Assembly (NCBI RefSeq): GCF_900111155.1
Contig: NZ_FOGG01000020.1
Location: forward strand, 32,985-96,984
Direction of reading: 5' to 3'
Length of the DNA: 64,000 bases
DNA from: Pedobacter rhizosphaerae
GTDB lineage: Bacteria; Bacteroidota; Bacteroidia; Sphingobacteriales; Sphingobacteriaceae
Part shown: positions 44,417 through 55,700 of the stretch, one piece after another
How positions within the stretch are numbered: position 1 is the stretch's first letter
Layout: each line of letters starts with the position of its first letter
Notes under the pieces: generated by a model
What the model saw: only the letters and a program-made list of their open reading frames with translations
The model's database searches: none
Told to the model about the DNA's origin: nothing
Made by a program: the position numbers and the translations under genes

Positions 44417-45960
44417 GGTTTTTGGCTTAATAGTTTAAGCGCATCGGTATCTTCAAAGCGCAGAATTTCTGTTTTTAATTGTTTAAAGAGTGTCTCCGTT
44501 GTTTTCTCATAACCCTTTTCTCCATAAAGGTTTTTCATCTCATGAGGATCTTGTTTCAGGTCATACAGCTCCCAGCCCGAGGTACGCTTATAAAAACGGA
44601 TGAGTTTGTAGCGTGCAGTGCGGATGCCAAAGTGAGGCGATACCGAATGTTCGCCATTTTCATAGTAATGGTAATAAATCACCTCCCTTTTCTTGTCACT
44701 TTTACCAGTCAAGGCCGGAAGCATCGATTGCCCCTGCATTTGTGCAGGAATGGGAAGTTTAGCAGCATCCAGGACTGTTGGCGCTATATCCAGGTTAAGC
44801 ACAAAACGATCAGAAGTCGTTCCAGGCTTAATTGTTCCAGGATAACGCATTACCATAGGCGTTCTAAACGATTCCTCATAAATCCAGCGCTTATCAAACC
44901 AGCCATGTTCGCCCATATAAAAGCCCTGATCGGATAAGTAGATAACAATTGTGTTTTCTTTCAAACCGTGGCTATCAAGGTAATCAAGCGTTCGGCCAAT
45001 GTTGCGGTCTAAAGAGGCAGCAGTACTTAAATAATCGCGCATATAACGCTGAAATTTCCATTCCGCAAGCGCTTTTCCTTGCAACTGTAGGTTGCTGAAT
45101 TCCTTATGGATAGGATCATAATAAGCATCTATACGCCTGCGCTGTGCAGTATCCATACGGCTAAAATTGCCATCTGCATCTTCCTCTTTTTTAGAAGAAA
45201 ACATTTTCAGGTCATAACCCATAAGCATCGTTTTATCAATAGACATATCCTGCATGCTGGCAGCAGTCCTGCTTTGGTAACTATCGTAGAAATTTGCCGG
45301 AAGCGGAAATACGGTCTCATCAAATTTTCCCAGATCCGTGGTATCCGGTAGCCATACCCTGTGGGTGGCCTTGTGCCCGATAACCAGGCAAAAAGGTTTG
45401 GTTTTATCCCGGTTTTCCAACCAACCCTCAGCAGCGTCGGTAATGAGATTGGTCACATAACCGTTTACACGTTTTTTACTTCCGTCCATCATATCGAAAT
45501 CCGGGTTGTAGTATTGGCCCTGGTCAGGGAGCACCTGCCAGTAGTCAAAACCTTGAGGCGTACTTTCCAGATGCCATTTACCTATCCAGGCTGTTTGGTA
45601 ACCTCCTGAATGCAGCTGCTTTGCAAATGAATCCTGATTTCCATCAAATACAGAACTTTCGTTATCCTTAAAGCCATTCTTATGGCTATATTTTCCTGTT
45701 AAAATTACCGCCCGGCTAGGCCCACAAATGGAATTGGTTACATAAGCTTTATCAAATCGCACGCCCTGGGCTGCAATCCGGTCGATATTTGGGGTCTGGG
45801 TAAATTTACTCCCATAAGCGCTTATCGTCTGATAGGCATGATCATCGGAGACAATGATTACTATATTGGGCTTTTTTAAGGGTTGCTGAGCCCTTGCAGC
45901 TGTCACGGTAAAACAGGCGGCAACTATGGCCGGCAAAAAGAGTTTTCTGCTCAAAATCAT
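44413..45960 (-). CDS. Sulfatase of the formylglycine type, secreted
   Basis: 515 residues with a signal peptide ending near ARAQQ. PNIVIIVSDDHAYQTIS is the N-terminal metal-binding segment; CGPSRA at 79-84 is the modification motif (Cys79 becomes formylglycine; needs an anaerobic-type or copper-dependent maturase elsewhere). KWHLESTPQGFDYW and the later GEHGWFDKRWIYEESFRTPM are further sulfatase blocks. It removes sulfate esters from the glycan before glycosidases act. It overlaps the GH20 gene by 4 bases upstream and the fucosidase by 4 downstream, so all three are co-translated. Confidence 0.94.
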   Translation of the reverse strand: MILSRKLFLPAIVAACFTVTAARAQQPLKKPNIVIIVSDDHAYQTISAYGSKFTQTPNIDRIAAQGVRFDKAYVTNSICGPSRAVILTGKYSHKNGFKDNESSVFDGNQDSFAKQLHSGGYQTAWIGKWHLESTPQGFDYWQVLPDQGQYYNPDFDMMDGSKKRVNGYVTNLITDAAEGWLENRDKTKPFCLVIGHKATHRVWLPDTTDLGKFDETVFPLPANFYDSYQSRTAASMQDMSIDKTMLMGYDLKMFSSKKEEDADGNFSRMDTAQRRRIDAYYDPIHKEFSNLQLQGKALAEWKFQRYMRDYLSTAASLDRNIGRTLDYLDSHGLKENTIVIYLSDQGFYMGEHGWFDKRWIYEESFRTPMVMRYPGTIKPGTTSDRFVLNLDIAPTVLDAAKLPIPAQMQGQSMLPALTGKSDKKREVIYYHYYENGEHSVSPHFGIRTARYKLIRFYKRTSGWELYDLKQDPHEMKNLYGEKGYEKTTETLFKQLKTEILRFEDTDALKLLSQKP

Positions 45961-47609
45961 CTTACTTCTATATTGTTGTATAAAAAAGGCACACCACTGA
46001 AAATATTCTTACCCTCTGCGCCCAACCTTTTTGCGTGGAAATAGAGCTTATTGTTAAACTTGTTCCAGTTTAAAGACTGCTCCTTAGACCAGAGCACCTC
46101 AGAGAGCGCCAGCATCCGGGGCAATACCATACGCTCCAGATCATTTTCTGAGCTAATGAATTCTGTCCAAAGACATCCTTGCGCGCCCAGCACGAAGCTA
46201 GCCTCTGTAGAGCTAAGCTCTTTTGGAATCGGGCGATATTGATAGACATCTTTTAAGGTATTGATCGAAAAACGGGCGGCAAGTGGTTGCTGAACGGTTA
46301 GCGTATCGGCCTGATACCGGTTAAAGTACAACGGTTTTACCGGTGTCATCACTACAGTACGGTGCATCCTCGCAGCTTTAATACCACCTGATTCCCCACG
46401 CCAGCTCATTACAGTAGCGCCGCCTGGAAGACCACCTTCCAGGATTTCATCCCATCCAATCAGTTTTCTATCTTTACTTTGCAAGAAGCGGCCAATACGG
46501 CTAATGAAATAACTCTGAAGTTCATGCTCATCCTTTAGACCTTGGTTTTTAATCCGTTGCTGACAGGCAGAGCAATTCTTCCAGCTGGTTTTATTTACTT
46601 CATCTCCGCCGATGTGGATGTAGGCAGAGGGGAAAATATCGATCACCTCTGATAGCACTCCTTCCAGAAATTGAAAACTTTCTTCTTTTCCCGCGCAGTA
46701 GTTGGCCAGCGCATTGGGATCTCCACCAAAGGAACTTCTGACCGGCTGTGCCAACCCGGAGCAGGAAAGCCCCGGGTAGGCCGCTATTGCTGCATCAGAG
46801 TGTCCGGGCATGTCAATTTCCGGGATTACGGTAATGTTGCGCAGAGAGGCGTAATGAACGATTTCACGGGCCTCGCTTTGCGTATAATAGCCGCCATAAT
46901 TAAACGTGTCAGCTGGGAGGGCTTGGTGGTTGCGGTAAAATACGCTACCCGGGACCTCCTTTCGCCAGGCACCTACTCTGGTGAGTTTAGGATATTTTTT
47001 AATCTCCAATCTCCAGCCTTCCGAATCACTAAGATGCCAATGGAATACATTCATTTTATAGGCCGCCAGCAAATCGATATATCGTTTTACTGCCTCGGCG
47101 GAAAAGAAATGCCTGCTCACATCAAGCATCATTCCCCTCCAGCCAAACCGGGGATAATCGGTAACCTTTAAATAGGGCAGGCTAATGATGGCATTATTTT
47201 GATAGGCTGGCAGCAGCTGCAGCAAACTTTGTATCCCGTAAAAGATACCCTTGCCGGTATTGGCAGAGATACTTATTCCCGAGGCATCGATGTTTAGCAG
47301 ATAACCTTCCTCACCTAACCCGGCAAATTTTCCTTTAAGCAGGCGAAACTGGGCCCTGGACTTTTGATCGCTACGGCCAGGCTCCAGGCCAGTTACTGTT
47401 TTTAACGCTGCCGAAAGATAATCAGCATGTAAGCGGATTAACGAATCTTTAGCATCAGCATATATTTTGACCGGGTCAGAAAGCAGAAAACTGCCTTTAA
47501 AGCGTTCGGTTTTCACGGGCTCGGGAATAATGGCAAGCTGCTGGGCGCCAAGCGAGTTAAAGCAAGCGGCCAGCAGCAGCAGAAATAACGATAAGCATGT
47601 TTTTTTCAT
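45957..47609 (-). CDS. Beta-N-acetylhexosaminidase, GH20, secreted
   Basis: 550 residues from ATG 47609, chosen because MKKTCLSLFLLLLAACFNSL is a typical signal peptide (lipobox-like AAC at 14-16), whereas the longer frame to 47672 would place 21 odd residues before it. The GH20 active site IHIGGDEVNK carries the catalytic pair Asp336-Glu337; WHLSDSEGWRLEIKKYPKLT and PEIDMPGHSDAA are further family blocks. A small N-terminal GH20b domain precedes (about residues 25-150). It removes terminal GlcNAc or GalNAc in the periplasm, consistent with the chitinase on the other strand. Confidence 0.94.
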   Translation of the reverse strand: MKKTCLSLFLLLLAACFNSLGAQQLAIIPEPVKTERFKGSFLLSDPVKIYADAKDSLIRLHADYLSAALKTVTGLEPGRSDQKSRAQFRLLKGKFAGLGEEGYLLNIDASGISISANTGKGIFYGIQSLLQLLPAYQNNAIISLPYLKVTDYPRFGWRGMMLDVSRHFFSAEAVKRYIDLLAAYKMNVFHWHLSDSEGWRLEIKKYPKLTRVGAWRKEVPGSVFYRNHQALPADTFNYGGYYTQSEAREIVHYASLRNITVIPEIDMPGHSDAAIAAYPGLSCSGLAQPVRSSFGGDPNALANYCAGKEESFQFLEGVLSEVIDIFPSAYIHIGGDEVNKTSWKNCSACQQRIKNQGLKDEHELQSYFISRIGRFLQSKDRKLIGWDEILEGGLPGGATVMSWRGESGGIKAARMHRTVVMTPVKPLYFNRYQADTLTVQQPLAARFSINTLKDVYQYRPIPKELSSTEASFVLGAQGCLWTEFISSENDLERMVLPRMLALSEVLWSKEQSLNWNKFNNKLYFHAKRLGAEGKNIFSGVPFLYNNIEVR

Positions 47610-47625
47610 AATACCAGTAAAATAA

Positions 47626-49359
47626 TTAATACCCGAAATTTTGCTGGGCAGCGGGGATGCCGTCGTTGGCATTTAGCTCAGATTGAGGAATAGGTAATAA
47701 CAGGTTCTTTTTTAAAGCATCTGGGGTGTTAGGCAATATCCGGTCACGGAATGCCGTAGTATTGTTAGCCGCCAGAGCAGCTGCAATGAACGCTTTGGTT
47801 ATATTGTGGTTATTGTGGCGATCAACGATAGATTTTAGAAACTCTGTTCCCCTGCGGCGAACATCAACATACATTTCATATTCCCCAGCCAGCTCAAAGA
47901 GCCTTTCATTGAAAAGCATGGTACGCATGGTAGCCTGGTCAATGGCAGTGGTCAGGCTTTTAGGATAAACTGAGGTAGTGGCTGAAGTCCTGGCTCGGGT
48001 CAGTACAAGATTTAAATAATCCTTTGCTTTACCCGCATTCCCCAGCTCGTTTTCTACATCGGCCATCAGCAATAGAAAATCGGCATAACGGTATACCATC
48101 AGGTTTTTGTTGCTGTTCTGGGCAGTAGAGCTCAGGTCCATTTGCTTTACATAGTAAGGCCATCCCTGGTGGTCGCCGTTTTTATTAATATAAGCTGTTT
48201 TCATCGCAGCAGATATTTCTTCGACCTTAGGGTTGGTCGGATCGGCCAGGCTGGCATAACGAATGGAATCGCTGGCCAGGGCATTTACCCCGGAAGTAGT
48301 AGAGAGATATGGGTAAGCATATATCCGGAAATTGTTGGTTTTGGCCTGGGCATAGCTGGCCGCAAAGCTTACCTTTAACCTCGGATCATCCGGATAGGTT
48401 CCCCTAAAGAAGTCATAAAAAGCTTTACTTACTTTCACCCTTCCCCAGGTAATGCCACTGGTAGCGTTCGATGGGGCAAAGATCCAGTTTCCGCGGTTTC
48501 CAGTGTAAAGCGAGGTAATGGAAAAGTTAAGCTGAAAGATCGCCTCTTTAGAGCTCGCTAAGTTATTGGCAAAAAGAGACGAGAATTTTGTTTCAAGACC
48601 GTAATTGCCAGCTGAGATTACCTTATCGCCCATTTCTTTGGCTTTGGCCCAATATGGCGAGCTGGGAGAATTATCATGGCTGCCCATCATCCAATAAAGT
48701 TTAGCCAGGTAAGCGTATGCAGCATATTTACTTGCTTTACCCATAGCTGCGCTTCCCAGTTCTTCTTTGGTTGAAAGGTTAGCGGCAGCTTCCAGCCAGT
48801 CTTGTTCTACCTGCGCATATACCTGCTCCCGGCTTGATCTTCCTAAGGAGATAGTTTCGGAAGTAGTAGGAGATATCCTTAAAGGTACCCCGCCAAAAAG
48901 GTTGGCCAGGTTAAAATAACAAAGTCCCCTCAAAAATTTAGCCTCGGCTGCTGCCTGCTTTTTATATTTTTCGCTCAGCGGGCTTTGTTCCAGGCTTGCA
49001 ATAAAGTAATTGCTTTCGCCAATGGTTTTATAAAGCCCGGTCCATACCATAGATACCAGTCCATTGGTAGCCGGGATAGCCATAGAGGCATAAGTATCCT
49101 GATCTGAGCCATTGGTTTGTGCCCAGCCCAGGCCAGAGGCACCTACGGTGATTTCAGGGATAGCCTGACCATAGGCATTGTATGTAGTCAGGTAACCATA
49201 GCAGGCCCCAAGAGCTAAATCGGCCGTAGCTTCGCTTTCAAAGGCCGTTTTACTGTTAATAGTATATTTGGGATCTTCTTCTAATGCTTTTTTACAAGCA
49301 GCAAAATTTAGCGCTAGCATGGCTAGGGCGATGCAGGAGATATAAATATTTTTTTTCAT
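47626..49359 (-). CDS. SusD/RagB-type glycan-binding lipoprotein
   Basis: 577 residues. The signal peptide ends in a lipobox (NFAAC, Cys22 lipidated), so the protein sits on the outer membrane surface. TADLALGACYGYLTTYNAYG and AEAKFLRGLCYFNLANLFGG are characteristic SusD segments; the C-terminal part ends with the usual NAND-like LLPIPQSELNANDGIPAAQQ. SusD captures glycan and forms the lid of the SusC pore. It starts 12 bases after susC and ends 16 bases before the GH20 start, so it is within one transcript. Confidence 0.95.
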   Translation of the reverse strand: MKKNIYISCIALAMLALNFAACKKALEEDPKYTINSKTAFESEATADLALGACYGYLTTYNAYGQAIPEITVGASGLGWAQTNGSDQDTYASMAIPATNGLVSMVWTGLYKTIGESNYFIASLEQSPLSEKYKKQAAAEAKFLRGLCYFNLANLFGGVPLRISPTTSETISLGRSSREQVYAQVEQDWLEAAANLSTKEELGSAAMGKASKYAAYAYLAKLYWMMGSHDNSPSSPYWAKAKEMGDKVISAGNYGLETKFSSLFANNLASSKEAIFQLNFSITSLYTGNRGNWIFAPSNATSGITWGRVKVSKAFYDFFRGTYPDDPRLKVSFAASYAQAKTNNFRIYAYPYLSTTSGVNALASDSIRYASLADPTNPKVEEISAAMKTAYINKNGDHQGWPYYVKQMDLSSTAQNSNKNLMVYRYADFLLLMADVENELGNAGKAKDYLNLVLTRARTSATTSVYPKSLTTAIDQATMRTMLFNERLFELAGEYEMYVDVRRRGTEFLKSIVDRHNNHNITKAFIAAALAANNTTAFRDRILPNTPDALKKNLLLPIPQSELNANDGIPAAQQNFGY

Positions 49360-49371
49360 GACGCTAATAGG

Positions 49372-52300
49372 TTAAAAGGTAACATTCAAGCCCAGGATAA
49401 ACTGGCGTGGATTGGAATAAGAGTTCAGGTCGATACCTGGTCTGAGACCATCGAAGGCAAATGTTCTCATCTCAGGATCATAGCCTGAGTAATGGGTAAT
49501 CACAAAAGCATTTTTTACCGAAGCAAAGACATTCAGTTTCCCTATGGCTTTAAGTGCCGCTTTGGATAGGGTATACCCCAAGGTGATATCACTGCAGCGA
49601 AGGAAACTGGCATCTTCTACATAACGGTCATAAACCACGTTTTGCAATACAGAGTTTACAGAAGGATAAAGATTGCTTTGGGCGGTACTGCGCCAGGCAC
49701 CCTGATACGCCGCATTTATCATATTAGATGTTTGCATCGAAGGGGTTTGTTCGTAGCGGATATTCCCATTGAGCACATCGCCACCTTTAACGCCATAAAA
49801 GGCAGTGGAAAAGCTAAAAGGGCCAAAGTCCAATGCTGTCTGAAAACCGTAGTTAAAATCAGGATTCGGATTACCGATGATGGTTTTATCGTTGGCATTG
49901 ATTACCCCATCGCCATTGACGTCTACTACTTTAATATTACCAGGGGTCTGGGTGAAAATAGTAGAGCTTGGCCTGGTTTCCCCTGTTTGGATGATGCCAT
50001 CGGTTTTATAACCCCAGAATAGCCCCGGAGCCTGGCCTACAATAAAGATATTGGCAGGCCCGAAATGATCGCCAATGGAGTTACCCAGATAAGCACGGTA
50101 TGTTTGGTTTCCATATTGGGCTTCAGGGATGCCCAAATCTAAAATTTTAGAGCGGTTCAGTCCTATATTGGCTGAGATGGTCCATTTAAAATCTGTTCTT
50201 TCAATCAAGTTCGAAGATAACGAGAATTCAAGGCCGCGGTTTCTGAGCGAGCCCTGGTTTAAGGTAATGGTTGAGAAGGCTGTAGAGGCTGGCAGGGCTT
50301 TTTCAATCAGCAGATCTTCGGTTTTTTTATAATAAGCGTCTATCGTACCGCTGAGCTTGCCCTTAAAAAAGCTGAAATCGATTCCGGTATTGAATGCAGA
50401 GGTCGTCTCCCACTTCAGGTCGCTGTTCTGCAGGTTACTTACTGCAATAGCCATCGCTTTTACTCCTACCGAGGTGGCATAGTCAATGGTTTGGGTGTAG
50501 TTATAAAAACTATTATAAGGCGAGATCGACTGACTGCCCGTACGGCCATAACCCGCGCGCAGTTTTAGCTGCTCTATCCAGTTTAGACTTTTAATCCAAT
50601 CTTCCTGGTCTGCCTTCCAGGCCAGTGCCATAGAGGGAAAGGTTGCCCAGCGGTTGCCGGCCTTGAACTTACTGCTTCCATCCGCCCTAGTGGTAATGGT
50701 CGCTAGATATTTTCCTCCCAGAAAAGATAGATTCAGACGGGCAAGGTAAGAGAGTAGTTGGTAATCCTGTTGAACGGGCTGCAGCCGGTTAATGATCGAG
50801 GCCATATGCAATCCCCCGGTACGCAGGTTTTTAAACTGAAAGTTAGTGCCGGTTGTTCCATTGCTCAACCAGTTATAATCATCGTAGGTCACCCCGGCGG
50901 TTGCGCTGATATTGACCAGGTTTTCAATCTTACCGTTATAGTTAAGCAAGTTCTCTGCCGTATAGTTATTGCTGCTTAGGTCGGTAAGGGCAAGCAGGCC
51001 ATTGTTGTTGAGTCCTTGAAAAAGTTGTACGCCGTACCATCTGGCACGGTCCTGAAGCATCAAATTGCCTCCACTTCTAAGCGTGTAGGTAAAGTTTTCA
51101 GAGATCTTCCACTTCAGCTCGGCAGACGCCCGTGCTGACTTTTCATTGGTAATATCATCGTAATCATTCAGCCAGGAAAGGGTAGTGGTCCGGGCCTCCT
51201 CATTTGCCAGCAGCGTTGGATCATCCGATGGGATTTCAAAAGGGGCAGAATCGATAGCAGTCCGTGTAATAGAGCCGGTTACCCCGCCTCTGGTATTGCC
51301 TCCTGTCATCATGTTATTCTTCTTTACGGCGCCGCTCAAGGAGGCATTAAAACTTAAGCTTTTTGATAAATCCCCGCTAAGGTTTAGCCTTAGTCCACCT
51401 TGTCTCATACCCGTTCCTGATATAAGGCCTTTGATATCCTTGTAATCTGCCGAGAGGTAATATTTGATGCGGTTTTCTCCGCCACTTATGGCCAGGTCGT
51501 AATTTTGAGAGAAGGCATTGCGGTAAATTTCTTTTTGCCAGTTATGTTCTGATACCAGTTTATAGGTGGCAGGATCCACGGGATTATAAACCTGCCCGGA
51601 GAAGACATAGCGTATTTGCCCATCTACGGGATAAAACTGCGCCCCTGCAGTACCGGAACGCTCGTTGCGGTAGGCGGCATAAGTATCCAGGTTTAACATA
51701 TCCCTTAAATTAGTCGCTACAGCAGTGGTAAAGTTACTGCGGAAGTTGATATTAGCTTTTCCGCTCTTACCTTTTTTGGTCGTTACAATGATTACACCAT
51801 TAGCTCCCCTGGAACCATAAATAGCGGTTGCCGAGGCATCTTTTAGCACCTGAATATCTTCTATATCTGAAGGGCTTAAGTTGGTCAGGGGATTCTGGGC
51901 AATCTGAAAATCAGATCCCCCAAGGGCACTGGCCGGAAAGGCACCGGTAGAGGCCTGTGGGATGTTATCGATAATATACAGCGGTTGGTTATCTCCACGC
52001 AGCGAGTTAGCCCCTCTGATCGTCACCGAAGAGGCGGCTCCAGGAGTAGCTACTGATCCAGATACCGATACCCCGGCTAGTTTTCCCTGAAGGATGTTTT
52101 CCACAGAGAGTGCTTTAGAGGCCTCAATGTCATTAGGTTTTAAGGAGGCGATTGCGCCTGTTACGTCACTTTTTTTAACGGTACCGTAGCCGATCACGAT
52201 CACATCGTTCAGCAGCTTATTGTCTTCTACTAGCGTCACGTTAATTACGCTGCGCCCCGCGATTACAATAGACTGCGTTTCAAAGCCAGTGAAAGATACT

Positions 52301-52548
52301 TTTAATACCTGGTCAGATGCCGAGGCCTGAATACTAAAATTTCCAGCGGCATCGGAAGAAGTATATTTCTGTGTGCCCGTTATTTGAATAGTCGCCCCTG
52401 CAATGCCCTGGCGGGTATTGTCAGTTACTTTCCCCGAGATTTTGCGGTCCTGTGCCGATAGCGTGAGGGAGCAAGAGATCATAAAAAAGAGAAAGAGCAC
52501 AGCCGGCAGAAAAAGCCGGATTGAATAGTTGCTAAGAATTCTTCGCAT
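49372..52548 (-). CDS. SusC/RagA TonB-linked outer-membrane transporter
   Basis: 1058 residues from ATG 52548 (MRRILSNYSIRLFLPAVLFL), chosen over the in-frame ATG at 52680 because the signal peptide starts here. It has a carboxypeptidase-like plug repeat (GKVTDNTRQGIAGATIQITG), a TonB-box-like VIVIGYGTVKKSDVTGAI, the plug domain (LQGKLAGVSVSGS, IRGANSLRGDNQPLYIID), and a 22-strand barrel ending with an aromatic residue (FILGLNVTF). It imports oligosaccharides across the outer membrane with energy from TonB. Expression is likely controlled by the divergent hybrid sensor gene; an inverted repeat lies in its leader. Confidence 0.96.
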   Translation of the reverse strand: MRRILSNYSIRLFLPAVLFLFFMISCSLTLSAQDRKISGKVTDNTRQGIAGATIQITGTQKYTSSDAAGNFSIQASASDQVLKVSFTGFETQSIVIAGRSVINVTLVEDNKLLNDVIVIGYGTVKKSDVTGAIASLKPNDIEASKALSVENILQGKLAGVSVSGSVATPGAASSVTIRGANSLRGDNQPLYIIDNIPQASTGAFPASALGGSDFQIAQNPLTNLSPSDIEDIQVLKDASATAIYGSRGANGVIIVTTKKGKSGKANINFRSNFTTAVATNLRDMLNLDTYAAYRNERSGTAGAQFYPVDGQIRYVFSGQVYNPVDPATYKLVSEHNWQKEIYRNAFSQNYDLAISGGENRIKYYLSADYKDIKGLISGTGMRQGGLRLNLSGDLSKSLSFNASLSGAVKKNNMMTGGNTRGGVTGSITRTAIDSAPFEIPSDDPTLLANEEARTTTLSWLNDYDDITNEKSARASAELKWKISENFTYTLRSGGNLMLQDRARWYGVQLFQGLNNNGLLALTDLSSNNYTAENLLNYNGKIENLVNISATAGVTYDDYNWLSNGTTGTNFQFKNLRTGGLHMASIINRLQPVQQDYQLLSYLARLNLSFLGGKYLATITTRADGSSKFKAGNRWATFPSMALAWKADQEDWIKSLNWIEQLKLRAGYGRTGSQSISPYNSFYNYTQTIDYATSVGVKAMAIAVSNLQNSDLKWETTSAFNTGIDFSFFKGKLSGTIDAYYKKTEDLLIEKALPASTAFSTITLNQGSLRNRGLEFSLSSNLIERTDFKWTISANIGLNRSKILDLGIPEAQYGNQTYRAYLGNSIGDHFGPANIFIVGQAPGLFWGYKTDGIIQTGETRPSSTIFTQTPGNIKVVDVNGDGVINANDKTIIGNPNPDFNYGFQTALDFGPFSFSTAFYGVKGGDVLNGNIRYEQTPSMQTSNMINAAYQGAWRSTAQSNLYPSVNSVLQNVVYDRYVEDASFLRCSDITLGYTLSKAALKAIGKLNVFASVKNAFVITHYSGYDPEMRTFAFDGLRPGIDLNSYSNPRQFILGLNVTF

Positions 52549-52577
52549 AGTAGTTTGAATTTGGTTAAAAGCTTTGG

Positions 52578-52596
52578 CCGGTTTACCACAAACCGG
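52578..52596. promoter_or_regulatory. Inverted repeat in the susC leader / divergent promoter region
   Basis: CCGGTTT and AAACCGG with the spacer ACCAC form a perfect 7-bp inverted repeat 30 bases upstream of the susC ATG and 189 bases before the divergent sensor gene. It could be the operator of the hybrid sensor or a leader hairpin. Confidence 0.45.
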
Positions 52597-52784
52597 TACA
52601 TTCCCAGCTAGTGCCGGAAAGATCAAAAGTAGCCCGGGAAGGCTTCGGCAGATGTTTAAAGCTGTCCAGTAATGTTCCAAAATCGTCTATAATCCTGCTA
52701 TTTTCTTCGGATTTCACCTTTGGCAGGATAGGACACTTGCCTATACGGGAGGGTATAACTATATTTATTGGCGAATCAACCCTA

Positions 52785-55700
52785 ATGCGGATTTTGTCTG
52801 TTAAATATTATAAGCACATTATCATAACCCTTCAGCTAATGCTCGGTATCTGTCTTCGAGTAGGCGCAGATGAAGGTTATAATTTCAAACAGATTTCTCT
52901 TAACGATGGTTTATCGCAATCTACCGTTCGCTGCGTGCTTACCGATCAAAAAGGTTATATCTGGATCGGAACCCGCTCCGGCCTGAACAGGTTTGACCGC
53001 TATAAGCTTAAAAGCTATTTCTACAGCACCAGTAATCCTGGATCAATCCCTTCCAATCAGATTAATTTTTTGCTTGAAGATAAATCCGGGAAAATTTACG
53101 TAGGAACCGAAAACGGTTTAGTGAGCTACAATGCAACCAATGATGATTTCCTGCCAGTTCTTTTTAATGGCAAACCACTGCTGGTTCGTTCGGGTCTGTT
53201 GACCAATAGTGGCTTATTGCTAGCCGGAGAAGGGAAACTGTATAACCTGACAAATGGCGGCGTAAAAGAAATTCTTACAAAAGGAAAGGTAAAAACTCCG
53301 GAAATGTTTAGCTCGATAAGGATCTGGAAGCCAGGAAAGCTATTGCTCGCTACCCGCCGAGATGGGCTCTGGATTTATGAGCAAAAAAGTCAGAGCTTAA
53401 CCCGCGCGCCCTTTATCAGCGATAAAGAGATCATGGCGTTATATGTTGACCAGCGGCAGCGTGTCTGGGTAGCACCCTATGGGCAGGGGCTAAAAGGATA
53501 TGATCCCTCTGGAAAATTCTTTGCCTGGTATAATAGTGCTAATTCAGCTATCAGTAGCGATGTGGTACTGGATATGATTGGCGAAAGGGATAAACTCTGG
53601 ATCGCAACAGACGGTGGAGGTATCAGTATTCTGGATATGGATAAAGGCAATTTCTCCGTTCTGCGGCATATTCCCGGTGATGCATCTTCACTGCCAGAAA
53701 GCTCCATCTTAAGCCTTTACCGTGATAAAGATAAAAACCTCTGGGCCGGAAGTATCCGTGGGGGCTTAATTCTGATTCGAAAAGCATTCCTTAGCACCTT
53801 CAGGGAAGCACCACTTAATGCGGTTTATGGCCTAAGCGAACGAACGGTATTAAGTAGCTTTGAAGAAGATCCACAAAAAATCTGGGTGGGCACAGATGGT
53901 GGGGGAATTAATTTGTTTAATCCTGCGAGTGCCAGCTTCAAACATTTTCCTGCCACTTACGGCTTAAAAGTTGCCTCTATTACAGGTTATGATCAAAATC
54001 ACTTGCTTATTTCCGCTTTTAGCAAAGGACTTTACCTCGTCGATAAACTTAAAGGGAGCATTTCTCCTTTTCATAAGGCGGAGATTAGCCCGCGGGGTAG
54101 TATCATTAGCTCATCGGGGCTGGCGGTTAATTTATACCATGTCCCACAGGGAGGGCTATATTTGTTTACCGATAAAATCTACCGCTACGAAACCGGGCCA
54201 GACCGCTTTAGCGAGATTCCTCTGCAGCTCAAAATCCAAAGGCCCGGACCATTGCTAAGAATCTATTCTGATCACCAGAATAGCCTGCTCTTTTCACCTT
54301 ACGCTTTACTGAACTTAAATCATGGCAGTAACACAAGTCGAACCATTCTAGAACTTCCCGCGGGCAGCGATGCCATCACGGCTGCTGCCCGAGATCCCAA
54401 AGGCCGTATTTGGATAGCCAACCGCACTGGGCTCATGCACTATGATCCACTCCAGAAGAAGCTTGTCAAAATTACTACCAACCTATTTAGCGAGGTATCC
54501 GCACTCGCGGCCGATAGCTTGGGCAGGCTTTGGATAGGTGCCCAAGGGATTGTTTTTTTATACCAGCCCGAAAAAAACAGCTTCATTACTTTCGGAGAAT
54601 CCGATGGGGTAGTTCCCAATGAGTTTCTGTATAAACCTTCGCTAGTCTCCACCAGTGGCGATATATATCTGGGAGGTGTACGTGGATTATTGCAAATTAG
54701 AAAAAATATCCCTGCAATTCCCTCGCAATACCCTGATATTGCACTTATGGGTTTGCAGGTGAACGGCGTTCCATTGAATGCAGCTGAAAAACAGGTAGTC
54801 GATATACCCTATAGCCATAATTCCCTGCTACTAAGCGTTATGGCCAGAGAGCACGATGTCTTTAGAAAAAAGATGTTCCGCTACCGCATAGATGGGCTGG
54901 ATGGACAGATCATCGAAAGCTACGACCATACCCTCTCGCTCGGGTCTCTGCCAAGCGGCCTTTATCACATACAAGTCTCCTGTAGCCTAAAAGGTGGGGG
55001 ATGGAGCAATTTTAAACAAATTGTGTCCATAAGGGTCAATCCCCCATGGTATAGGAGCTTCTTGTTCATAGCTTCAGTTATTATCTTTTTGGCAATAATT
55101 GTAGTTTATTTCTATCGCCTAAGCATTGCTAAAAACCGCAGAAAGCTACAGTGGGAAATGAAAGAACATGAGCAGCGCAGCTACGAGGCAACGATCAGGT
55201 TCCTGATCAATATCAGCCATGAACTCCGTACCCCGCTTACCTTGATTTATTCCCCCCTACAGCGTATGCTTGCAGGTGAAAGCCTAGAGCAGACACTGCG
55301 TTCCAGACTCGCAAATATCTTTCGTCAGGCTGCCAATATGAAAGATATCATCGATATGGTGCTCGATGTACGAAAGATTCAGCTAGGCGAGGAAAAGTTA
55401 TCACCTGAGATCATAGACTTTAATGAATGGGTACTCAGCACGGCCGGCAATTTTGAGCCAGAGCTTACCGAACGCGGTATCAAGCTTATTTACAAGCTTC
55501 AGCAAGATGTTGGTATATTGGAATTTGATGCTAAGAAATGTGCGTTGGTACTCAATAACCTGCTATCCAATGCCCTTAAATTCAGCAGGCCTGATAGTAC
55601 GGTTACCATTTCCAGTGAAAGGCTTAATGGCATTGTTCGCCTCAGCGTAGCTGATGAAGGAATAGGTCTGGGAGATACCGATATGAAGCAGCTCTTCCGT

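Noticed and set aside
52611..52784. N-terminal extension of the hybrid sensor from ATG 52611
   Set aside because: It lacks signal-peptide character and overlaps the susC leader; ATG 52785 gives a proper signal peptide.
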